Shown here: positions 1-5,124 of the stretch, one piece after another
How the letters are laid out: each line of letters starts with the position of its first letter
Numbering within the stretch: position 1 is the first letter of the stretch
From: an uncultured bacterium
GTDB lineage: Bacteria > Pseudomonadota > Alphaproteobacteria > Rhodospirillales > Rhodospirillaceae
Length of the DNA stretch: 5,814 nucleotides
Direction: 5' to 3'
Assembly: GCA_903896775.1 (NCBI GenBank)
Contig: CAITZE010000235.1
Coordinates: forward strand, 1-5,814
Translations under genes and position numbers: made by a program
The notes under the pieces: generated by a model
What the model was told of the DNA's origin: nothing
Databases searched by the model: none
What the model saw: the letters and a program-made list of their open reading frames with translations, nothing else

Positions 1-578
1 CCGACATAATACTGCAGTTCGCCCGAACCCGGCTTGATGTCTTCCATGGCTAGCCAGGACGCCGCCATTTCCATGGGGCGGCTGACGCGGACATACGCTG
101 AGTCCTGATGCATGGCTTGCTGCGAGCCATGTTCGAAATAGAGCCCCTGAAAAGCAAAGGCCGGTTCGTCAAAAACGATGTTGAGGAACCGCACGATCTT
201 GTCGGCAAAAACCGCTTTGCGAATCTTCGGCGAGAGCGCGTAAGCATCCAGAAGTTTATGCGGCGCAGTTCGGTGGCGCGGCTCCACGGGGACGATGCCC
301 AACTTTCCGGTCTCGAAGGTCTCGATCAAACCCGCTGGACGCGAATAGATCAGGTCGATCTCTTTCAAAGCCTCGTCGATGTCTTTGAGCGGCGCGGCAT
401 TGGGAATGATCACATAACCGTTGGCGATCCAAAAACGCAGCAGCTCGGCTTCCTCAACCGTGATGTTTCCGCTTTCGAGACGCCGGGCGATGTTGTCTTG
501 AACGTCTGCGCGGTCGGTCCACAGCCCACCAAAGTGGCTGGCAAAAGACGCAGAAGATGAATTCGCAGATTCAGACAT
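1..578 (-). CDS. Phytanoyl-CoA dioxygenase (PhyH) family protein, C-terminus cut off by window edge
   Basis: The first 192 residues of an open frame that starts with ATG at 576-578 and has no stop before the left edge. The segment around residues 143-163 (FQGLYFEHGSQQ, then MHQDSAYV) matches the PhyH family; H157 and D159 form the HxD half of the Fe(II)-binding facial triad. The second histidine and the 2-oxoglutarate-binding arginine should lie beyond the edge. Family members are cytosolic Fe(II)/2-oxoglutarate-dependent oxygenases that hydroxylate small molecules or acyl chains; the substrate cannot be told here. No signal peptide is seen: the N-terminus is Ser/Ala-rich, followed by a helical stretch at about residues 26-52. 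The start is the first ATG of the frame and has no clear Shine-Dalgarno sequence. It lies 79 bases downstream of dgt on the same strand, so it could be read from dgt or from its own candidate promoter in the gap. Family assignment is firm; function is not. Confidence 0.88.
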   Translation of the reverse strand, partial: MSESANSSSASFASHFGGLWTDRADVQDNIARRLESGNITVEEAELLRFWIANGYVIIPNAAPLKDIDEALKEIDLIYSRPAGLIETFETGKLGIVPVEPRHRTAPHKLLDAYALSPKIRKAVFADKIVRFLNIVFDEPAFAFQGLYFEHGSQQAMHQDSAYVRVSRPMEMAASWLAMEDIKPGSGELQYYV

Positions 579-612
579 TTAGATCGGTACCGCCGGGGTT
601 TTTGATTGGCGC

Positions 613-640
613 ATTATCGGCATTTTCCGGTGCGCTTCAA
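613..640 (-). promoter_or_regulatory. Candidate promoter for the PhyH-family gene
   Basis: On the minus strand, TTGAAG (635-640) and GATAAT (613-618) are separated by 16 bases. Both resemble sigma-70-type boxes (four of six and five of six matches to TTGACA and TATAAT). Transcription would start near 606, giving a leader of about 28 bases. The site fills the gap between the dgt stop and the PhyH start. It is predicted by eye only. Confidence 0.4.
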
Positions 641-657
641 GTGAGCCAAGGCACTAC

Positions 658-1860
658 TCAAGACTTCACGGTGGGGTCGAAGAGCCGCGCATGTTCGTCC
701 AGGGCGAATTTGTCAGTCATCCCGGCAATATAGTCGGCCACGCGGCGCGCGGTTTTGAGGGTTTTGGGCCCATCGAGACCGAGGTGCCAATCATCGGGAA
801 GAAGGTGTGGCTCGGCCAGTAAGAGATCAAACAGGTCACGGACGATGCGCTTGGCCTTGCTGGTCATGCGCACAACGCGTGTATGCCGATACATATTGGT
901 GAAGAGAAAAGCCTTCACGGCTTTTTCATGAGCGGCCATCTCGGTGGAGAACCCCACCAAAGCCTGACCCAATCCGCGCACCTCTGCGGTAGAGGTTGGT
1001 TTAAAAGATTTGAAGCGCCGGTAGGATTCCAAAATCACATCGTTGACCATCGCGGCGATAAGCCCGCGCAACGACTCATGAATGAGCCGGCCCTTCTCCA
1101 AACCTGGATAGCGTTCGGCAACGCCTTTAAAGATCGGGCCAACCAGTGGCAATTCCATAACAGCCTCTAATGGAAATAATCCTGCTTTCAGACCGTCGTC
1201 GAAATCATGCGCGTTGTAAGCGATGTCGTCGGAAATCGCTGCGACCTGCGCTTCAGCGCCCGGCCAAGTGGCGAGGGCCAAATCCTGCACCGCGTTGTAC
1301 TCGGTGATCGCAAGCGGCACCGGCTTTTCGCCTTTAGCCACTATCGGTCCGTTATGCTTGACCAAGCCTTCGAGCGTTTCCCATGTCAGGTTCAACCCGT
1401 CGAAAGCCGCATAGCGATGTTCGAGCTTGGTGACGATACGCAATCCTTGCGCGTTGTGATCGAAGCCGTTGTAGTTCGCCATACATTCTTGCAGCACGTC
1501 TTCGCCGGCATGACCAAAACAGGTATGTCCGAGATCGTGGGCCAAAGCCAAAGCTTCAGCGAGGTCTTCATTGAGACCAACAAAGCGGCTAATGGATCGC
1601 GCGATCTGTGAGACTTCAAGGCTATGGGTCAGCCGTGTGCGATAGTTCTCACCCTCGCCGTAAACAAAAACCTGCGTCTTGTATTTCAGCCGCCGAAAAG
1701 CGCCGCAGTGGATAATGCGGTCGCGGTCGCGTTGATAGACCGTGCGCGTAGGTGACTCATCTTCCTTATGTAACCGTCCACGGCTCTCCGCCGGATCGGT
1801 TGCCAACGGCGCGAAGCAATCCGCGAGTGCCGCGATATCCTGTGACGTGTTCTGTAACAT
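658..1860 (-). CDS. dgt: Deoxyguanosinetriphosphate triphosphohydrolase-like protein (HD-domain dNTPase)
   Basis: A 400-residue protein, the usual length for the bacterial dGTPase-like group. Enzymes of this family cleave dNTPs to the deoxynucleoside and triphosphate and act on the dNTP pool in the cytosol. The N-terminal block RDRDRIIHCGAFRRLKYKTQ (44-63) is a family signature. The HD metal site is visible as H79 (RLTHSLEV), H108-D109 (AHDLGH) and D211/D212 in SDDIAYNAHDFDDG, which together give the H...HD...D pattern. No key residue is missing. The start at 1860 is the first ATG; AGGG lies 7 bases upstream and could be a weak Shine-Dalgarno, but the same bases fit the -10 box of a leaderless promoter. 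The gene diverges from the SUMF1-like gene with 97 bases between starts. In many Alphaproteobacteria dgt lies next to erpA and before argS; here neither is adjacent. Whether it hydrolyses dGTP only or other dNTPs cannot be read from sequence. Confidence 0.95.
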   Translation of the reverse strand: MLQNTSQDIAALADCFAPLATDPAESRGRLHKEDESPTRTVYQRDRDRIIHCGAFRRLKYKTQVFVYGEGENYRTRLTHSLEVSQIARSISRFVGLNEDLAEALALAHDLGHTCFGHAGEDVLQECMANYNGFDHNAQGLRIVTKLEHRYAAFDGLNLTWETLEGLVKHNGPIVAKGEKPVPLAITEYNAVQDLALATWPGAEAQVAAISDDIAYNAHDFDDGLKAGLFPLEAVMELPLVGPIFKGVAERYPGLEKGRLIHESLRGLIAAMVNDVILESYRRFKSFKPTSTAEVRGLGQALVGFSTEMAAHEKAVKAFLFTNMYRHTRVVRMTSKAKRIVRDLFDLLLAEPHLLPDDWHLGLDGPKTLKTARRVADYIAGMTDKFALDEHARLFDPTVKS

Positions 1861-1866
1861 ATGCCG

Positions 1867-1895
1867 ACCCTAACGGAGGTCTGGCGGCCCGGCAA
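1867..1895 (-). promoter_or_regulatory. Candidate promoter of dgt with leaderless spacing
   Basis: On the minus strand, TTGCCG (1890-1895), 17 bases, TAGGGT (1867-1872), then 6 bases to the dgt ATG. The -10 box is poor (T1, A2 and T6 only), so this would be unconvincing alone; it is listed because the spacing equals that in front of trxC and erpA. AGGG inside it could equally be a Shine-Dalgarno sequence. Confidence 0.25.
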
Positions 1896-1945
1896 TGCTG
1901 GCCTCTGCTCGGTTTCGCGTGTTAGCTTCGGAACTCACACTTGTT

Positions 1946-1950
1946 GAAGG
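1946..1950 (+). promoter_or_regulatory. Ribosome binding site that fixes the SUMF1-like gene start
   Basis: GAAGG stands 7 bases before the ATG at 1958. No comparable site precedes the earlier in-frame ATG at 1895. This supports the shorter protein, which begins directly with a signal peptide. Confidence 0.65.
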
Positions 1951-1957
1951 CGGTTCA

Positions 1958-2830
1958 ATGCAATTGCGACTGACGGTATTCCTCGCGGCGCTCTACATTT
2001 CGCTGGCCGGTTCTGCGGCGCACGCCGCACCCCTTTTCAAGCCGGGCACCGAGTTCAAGGACTGCGCCGATTGCCCGGTCATGGTGGTTCTGCCCAAGCA
2101 GAAAGTTTTCATGATGGGCGCCGCCGAGCATGAACCAGGCCGCGAGCCCTACGATGGACCAAAGCGCAGAGTGACAATCAACTATGCCCTGGCGGTCGGG
2201 AAATTCGAGATCACGGAAGCCCAATGGGAAGCCTGCCTCAAAGAAGCCGGTTGTACACGCGTGCCGCGCAACGAGTGCCGAACGGATCAGGGCTGCACGC
2301 CGACCCCTAACGATCCTACCGACCGCAGCAATTACCCGGTGAACGACGTCAGCTGGGCCGATGTGCAAACCTACGTGCGCTGGCTGAGCGAAAAAACCGG
2401 CGCAACCTATCGCCTGCTCTCCGAAGCCGAATGGGAATTCGCGGCACGGGCAGGTACGAACTCGACTTATTATTGGGGCGACAAACCGGCCCGCAAATTC
2501 GCCAACTACGGCATGGATACCTGCTGCGGGCCTTACGCCAGCGGCGAAGACAAATGGGAGCTTTCCGCGCCCGTCGGCAGCTTTCCGCCCAACCGCTTTG
2601 GACTTCACGATATGGCCGGCAATGTCTGGGAATGGGTCCAAGATTGCTGGGATGAAAAACCGGGACCGGTGGACGGCAGCGCTCTCGAAAAACCAAACTG
2701 CCGTCTGCGTATCATGAAGGGCGGATCCTGGGCTAGCCTACCCCAGCGCTTACGCCCTGCATTCCGTCAGGGCACCGGGGCGGGTGACCGCGATAACTAC
2801 ATCGGCTTCCGTGTGGCGCGCACGGATTGA
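1958..2830 (+). CDS. Secreted SUMF1/FGE-sulfatase-fold protein lacking FGE catalytic cysteines
   Basis: A 290-residue protein with a signal peptide (residues 1-23, hydrophobic core LTVFLAALYISLAG, cleavage after AHA), so probably periplasmic. Residues 40-287 form a formylglycine-generating-enzyme-type domain: a CPVMVVLP...FMMG opening, NYPVNDVSWADVQTYVRWLS (125-144), YRLLSEAEWEFAARAG (151-166), a GLHDMAGNVWEWVQD block (215-229) and the KGGSW...IGFRVAR ending. True FGE carries two active-site cysteines just after GGSF; here those positions are S260 and L265, so sulfatase activation by that chemistry is unlikely. Ten cysteines (36, 39, 93, 99, 107, 113, 189, 190, 230, 248) suggest disulfides. 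The start at 1958 is chosen over 1895 because of the GAAGG site and the signal peptide. The gene precedes trxC by 31 bases on the same strand. Non-FGE members of this fold serve varied roles (binding modules, EgtB- and PvdO-like proteins); no specific role can be assigned. Confidence 0.88.
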   Translation: MQLRLTVFLAALYISLAGSAAHAAPLFKPGTEFKDCADCPVMVVLPKQKVFMMGAAEHEPGREPYDGPKRRVTINYALAVGKFEITEAQWEACLKEAGCTRVPRNECRTDQGCTPTPNDPTDRSNYPVNDVSWADVQTYVRWLSEKTGATYRLLSEAEWEFAARAGTNSTYYWGDKPARKFANYGMDTCCGPYASGEDKWELSAPVGSFPPNRFGLHDMAGNVWEWVQDCWDEKPGPVDGSALEKPNCRLRIMKGGSWASLPQRLRPAFRQGTGAGDRDNYIGFRVARTD

Positions 2831-2855
2831 AAGCTCATCATCCGCGCCCCATATT
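2827..2855 (+). promoter_or_regulatory. Candidate leaderless promoter of trxC
   Basis: TTGAAA (2827-2832), 17 bases, CATATT (2850-2855), then 6 bases to the trxC ATG at 2862. TTGAAA overlaps the TGA stop of the SUMF1-like gene. No Shine-Dalgarno sequence is visible before the ATG. Transcription would start at or beside the A of ATG. It matches the spacing before erpA; prediction by eye only. Confidence 0.4.
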
Positions 2856-2861
2856 CCGGCT

Positions 2862-3317
2862 ATGAGTGACGCCGAACACATTGTTTGTCCCGCCTGCGCA
2901 AAAATCAACCGGGTGGCGACTCATCGCTTGCTGGAGAGCCCAAAATGCGGCGCCTGCGGAGCGGCTCTTTTTTCCGGCCATCCTGTGACCGTCGATGAAG
3001 CCGGCTTCAGCCGTCATATGTCGGCAAATACCATTCCCGTACTGACGGATGTGTGGGCGCCGTGGTGCGGCCCCTGCCGCATGATGGGCCCGATGTTTGA
3101 ACGTGCTGCCGAAATCCTGGAACCGCGTGCGCGGCTTCTAAAACTCAATCTCGACGAAGCACCCCAGGTCGCGCGCCGTTTTGGCATTCAAAGCGTGCCG
3201 ACATTGCTGCTGACCGGCGGCGGAGACCTCATTGCCCAAACCGCCGGCGCCATGGACAGCCGCGCCATCATCGACTGGGCGAAAACCAAATTTCCCCAGG
3301 CGTCGATCAAGCCCTAA
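2862..3317 (+). CDS. trxC: Thioredoxin with N-terminal zinc ribbon (thioredoxin 2 type)
   Basis: A 151-residue cytosolic disulfide reductase. The N-terminal zinc ribbon has two CxxC pairs (C9/C12 and C29/C32), the hallmark of TrxC against ordinary thioredoxin. The thioredoxin domain follows from about residue 42, with the active site W68-C69-G70-P71-C72 and the cis-proline P113 in QSVPT. E. coli TrxC reduces protein disulfides, supports ribonucleotide reductase and responds to oxidative stress; the same role is inferred here. The ATG at 2862 is preferred to the in-frame ATG at 2784: the latter overlaps the upstream gene and adds 26 residues unlike the family, while the zinc ribbon begins right after the chosen methionine. 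The gene lies 31 bases after the SUMF1-like gene, so read-through is possible beside its own candidate promoter. It ends 3 bases from the convergent reductase gene. Confidence 0.93.
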   Translation: MSDAEHIVCPACAKINRVATHRLLESPKCGACGAALFSGHPVTVDEAGFSRHMSANTIPVLTDVWAPWCGPCRMMGPMFERAAEILEPRARLLKLNLDEAPQVARRFGIQSVPTLLLTGGGDLIAQTAGAMDSRAIIDWAKTKFPQASIKP

Positions 3318-3320
3318 AGC

Positions 3321-3881
3321 TTAGTGCGCGTGCGTATGAAGCTGCGTTTCTATCCACGCTGCGAAGGCATCGACAATCTTCTGTATGTAAGCGCGCTTGC
3401 CTTCTTCCGCGATCTTGCCTTCGGCATCGAAGAACTTGTCGCCGATATTGATGTAGGCTTCTGGCTGCTGCATCGCCGGCATATTCAGAAACACGAGTGA
3501 CTGACGCAGGTGATGGTTGGCGCCGAACCCGCCCATGGCGCTGCCCGACGCGCTAACCACAGCCGCCGGCTTTTTGTCCCAGACGCTGGAGCCGTAAGGC
3601 CGCGATCCGACATCGATGGCATTCTTCAGAACGCCCGGCACCGAGCGGTTATCTTCCGGCGTCACGAACAGCACCGCATCGGCCTTTTTGACCTCTTCGC
3701 GAAAACTTGCCCATTCCTTCGGCGGTGCAGCGTCGAGATCTTGATTGTAGAGCGGTAAACTGCCGATCTCGACAAAGTCGAATTTCAGATTGGGTGCGAG
3801 AGCCGCCATGGCCTTGGCAAGCTTGCGATTGATGGACTCTTTGCGAAGACTGCCGACAAGGACGGCGACGGTGCGAAGCAT
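3321..3881 (-). CDS. NAD(P)H-dependent FMN/quinone reductase, flavodoxin-like (ChrR/YieF type)
   Basis: A 186-residue protein of the NADPH-dependent FMN reductase family. The FMN-phosphate loop is VLVGSLRKESINRKLA (7-22), and the second flavin-binding signature is TPEDNRSVPGVLKNAID (74-90), followed by SRP. SGSAMGGFGA (112-121) is the third flavin-side loop. Relatives reduce quinones, azo dyes, chromate or free flavin with NAD(P)H in the cytosol; the natural electron acceptor is not visible. Two positions differ from the pattern I expect: D77 where TPEYN is usual, and V91 where W is usual. The C-terminus ends HTHAH. The start at 3881 is chosen over the in-frame ATG at 3911 because AAGGA lies 8 bases before it and the FMN loop begins a few residues later, as in relatives. 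It diverges from erpA across 122 bases and converges on trxC with 3 bases between stops. Confidence 0.9.
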   Translation of the reverse strand: MLRTVAVLVGSLRKESINRKLAKAMAALAPNLKFDFVEIGSLPLYNQDLDAAPPKEWASFREEVKKADAVLFVTPEDNRSVPGVLKNAIDVGSRPYGSSVWDKKPAAVVSASGSAMGGFGANHHLRQSLVFLNMPAMQQPEAYINIGDKFFDAEGKIAEEGKRAYIQKIVDAFAAWIETQLHTHAH

Positions 3882-3889
3882 GGGCTTAA

Positions 3890-3894
3890 TCCTT
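3890..3894 (-). promoter_or_regulatory. Ribosome binding site that fixes the reductase start
   Basis: On the minus strand AAGGA (within AAAAGGA) stands 8 bases before the ATG at 3881. The upstream in-frame ATG at 3911 has no such site, so the 186-residue protein is preferred to the 196-residue one. Confidence 0.7.
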
Positions 3895-3944
3895 TTATCC
3901 AATAAAGACATGACAATGAGCGCATCATATCGCCAAGATTGCAG

Positions 3945-3957
3945 GCGCTGCTAGCGC
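3945..3957. promoter_or_regulatory. Short inverted repeat in the reductase/erpA divergent promoter region
   Basis: GCGCT-GCT-AGCGC, two perfect 5-base arms about a 3-base centre. It lies 11 bases upstream of the candidate erpA -35 box and 63 bases upstream of the reductase ATG, a fitting place for an operator shared by the divergent genes. Arms this short arise by chance often enough that this is only a candidate. Confidence 0.25.
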
Positions 3958-3968
3958 GAAGCCTTACC

Positions 3969-3997
3969 TTGAATCCTACCGGTCCCCGCACTAAATT
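3969..3997 (+). promoter_or_regulatory. Candidate leaderless promoter of erpA
   Basis: TTGAAT (3969-3974), 17 bases, TAAATT (3992-3997), then 6 bases to the ATG at 4004. The -10 keeps T1, A2 and T6 of TATAAT. The only purine run, AGGG at 3998-4001, is 2 bases from the ATG, too close for a working Shine-Dalgarno. Transcription would begin at or beside the A of the start codon. Confidence 0.45.
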
Positions 3998-4003
3998 AGG
4001 GCC

Positions 4004-4354
4004 ATGAACAGCATTTCCGCCGATACAGCTCCCCTCGTCATGACCAAGGCCGCCGCCGACCGCGTGCGTGTCCTTGCCGAAACGGAGGGCAACCCAGCTC
4101 TGATGCTCCGCCTTGCCGTATCGGGCGGTGGCTGCTCAGGCTTCTCTTATAATTTCAGCCTCGACGGCGCGACCACCGGCGATGACCGGATTTATGAGTT
4201 CCACGGCTCCAAGCTCGTCGTTGATGAGACGTCCATGGACCTTTTGAAGGGCTGCCAAATCGACTATGTCGACGATCTCATGGCGGCGTCCTTCCGCATC
4301 AGCAATCCCAACGCCACCTCGACCTGCGGGTGCGGGACGTCTTTCTCGATCTGA
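4004..4354 (+). CDS. erpA: A-type iron-sulfur cluster carrier (ErpA/HesB/IscA family)
   Basis: A 116-residue cytosolic protein that receives Fe-S clusters and passes them to apo-enzymes. The three cluster-binding cysteines are present: C44 in GGGCSGF, and C108 and C110 in the C-terminal CGCG motif. The ending SFRISNPNATSTCGCGTSFS (96-115) is typical of ErpA-like members. Other conserved pieces are KLVVDETSMDLLKG (70-83) and IDYVDDLM (86-93). An extra cysteine, C84, sits in LKGCQIDY where small residues are more usual. ErpA rather than IscA or SufA is inferred from the NPNA-CGCG-SFS ending and from dgt nearby, an alphaproteobacterial pairing; no isc or suf genes are in view. The next in-frame ATG, codon 13, would remove a poorly conserved N-terminal segment and is a possible alternative start. 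The gene converges on the HExxH gene with 3 bases between stops. Confidence 0.92.
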   Translation: MNSISADTAPLVMTKAAADRVRVLAETEGNPALMLRLAVSGGGCSGFSYNFSLDGATTGDDRIYEFHGSKLVVDETSMDLLKGCQIDYVDDLMAASFRISNPNATSTCGCGTSFSI

Positions 4355-4357
4355 CGA

Positions 4358-5065
4358 TTAACGTCGCTGCGGCGGGTTCGCCAGATTCCAATTCTTGCAG
4401 AGACCGGCTGTTGCTTCGTAGTTGCTCGCTGAATCGAGCGGCGCGTTACGCTGGCCGTTGATTTGATGAAATTGAGTCATCAAAGCTGACATCCCCTTTT
4501 CGACCGCTTTCATCGCTACATCTGTGCCGGCATCACCGCTGCGCGCAAAAACCGGCTGCTGGGTTTGCAGGCTCTTTTCCACCTGCGCTCGGAAATACGG
4601 CGCGAATTCCTTGAGCGAGCTGTTATTGACGGACACATGCTGGTTCTCATGATCGAGGACCGTACGGTACTCGCACGTGCCGGGCTGGAATTCGCTGGCG
4701 ATATAAACATCCTGGCGCTTCCAGCCAAAATCCAGATCGATGCTGGACAGATAAACGCAGAAGCCGCCGTTGACCTCGCGCACCAATGTATGCGTTTCGA
4801 CGCTGTAGACACTTTCGGCATAGGTAATGCCAAGGGCCTGCTCATGCGGTCCAGACACAGGTTCATCGCGATCGCGGAACAGATTACGGATGCCCTGAAT
4901 TGACAGCCGGTTGTTATAGATCGGCGCAGGATTGAGCGTTTTGAAATTGAGCGTGATCGGTGTGGTGTAAGGCGGGCATGGCGAGGACGAAGCCGCGCGC
5001 GCGAATGGCGACGCCAACAGCGCTGCCCACACAAAACCGAGAATGATAAACCAACGTAAAAACAT
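4358..5065 (-). CDS. Secreted protein with HExxH motif, putative zinc metallopeptidase of unknown family
   Basis: A 235-residue protein whose N-terminus is a signal peptide (FIILGFVWAALLA, cleavage likely after FARA, residue 24), so it is probably periplasmic or secreted. The mature part has H139-E140-N-Q-H143 in TVLDHENQHVSV, the zinc-binding and catalytic pattern of many metallopeptidases, within a likely helix. The third metal ligand is not obvious. Four cysteines (30, 103, 131, 223) could form two disulfides. The C-terminal segment, about residues 186-220, is helical and ends in an NAPLDSASNYEA block. I do not recognise the family with certainty; the layout recalls secreted proteins with DUF922-like HExxH domains, but that is a guess. 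Substrate is unknown. The ATG at 5063-5065 is directly followed by the signal peptide; no Shine-Dalgarno is visible. An M20 peptidase gene lies 59 bases upstream on the same strand, with a hairpin between them. Confidence 0.75.
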   Translation of the reverse strand: MFLRWFIILGFVWAALLASPFARAASSSPCPPYTTPITLNFKTLNPAPIYNNRLSIQGIRNLFRDRDEPVSGPHEQALGITYAESVYSVETHTLVREVNGGFCVYLSSIDLDFGWKRQDVYIASEFQPGTCEYRTVLDHENQHVSVNNSSLKEFAPYFRAQVEKSLQTQQPVFARSGDAGTDVAMKAVEKGMSALMTQFHQINGQRNAPLDSASNYEATAGLCKNWNLANPPQRR

Positions 5066-5082
5066 ACAAGAAAGCTGGGAAC

Positions 5083-5109
5083 GGCGGACTGACGCAACGT
5101 CAGCCCGCC
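5083..5109 (-). terminator. Strong hairpin after the M20 peptidase gene, likely terminator or intercistronic stem
   Basis: Arms 5083-5094 and 5098-5109 pair over 12 positions around a 3-base loop. In the minus-strand RNA the one non-Watson-Crick position (5088/5104) becomes a G-U pair. After the stem the RNA reads GUUCCCAGCUUUCUUGU, which is only moderately U-rich and lacks a clean U-run. It lies 15 bases after the M20 stop and 17 bases before the HExxH gene ATG. It could end the M20 transcript, or act as a partial terminator or RNA-stability stem if both genes are co-transcribed. Confidence 0.6.
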
Positions 5110-5124
5110 ATCATAAGCCCAGTG

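Noticed and set aside
108..560. A 150-codon plus-strand open frame
   Set aside because: It is antisense to the PhyH-family gene, whose HxD motif and family sequence are clear on the minus strand.
583..601. CGGTACCG followed by GGGGTTTTT as a plus-strand terminator
   Set aside because: The palindrome gives at most a 4-pair stem without a loop and there is no plus-strand gene upstream.
1895..1957. Upstream ATG of the SUMF1-like gene, adding 21 residues
   Set aside because: It would bury the signal peptide inside the protein and has no ribosome binding site, whereas GAAGG precedes the ATG at 1958.
1955..2641. A 228-codon open frame on the minus strand opposite the SUMF1-like gene
   Set aside because: It mirrors a strongly supported gene on the plus strand, its product shows no recognisable domain, and it is rich in Arg/Ala/Gly as expected for antisense translation of GC-rich coding DNA.
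1958..2830. Annotation as an active formylglycine-generating enzyme
   Set aside because: The two active-site cysteines are replaced by S260 and L265, and no sulfatase gene is in the window.
3882..3911. Upstream ATG of the flavin reductase at 3911, adding 10 residues
   Set aside because: No ribosome binding site precedes it, while AAGGA lies 8 bases before the ATG at 3881, which also matches the usual family N-terminus.
3924..3929. TATGAT on the minus strand as the reductase -10 box
   Set aside because: It resembles a -10 box, but no TTG-type -35 is found 16-18 bases upstream, so it is not listed as a promoter feature.
4516..5097. A 193-codon minus-strand open frame in another phase of the HExxH gene
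   Set aside because: It is Arg/Ser-rich without any motif, while the overlapping frame has a signal peptide, HExxH and paired cysteines.
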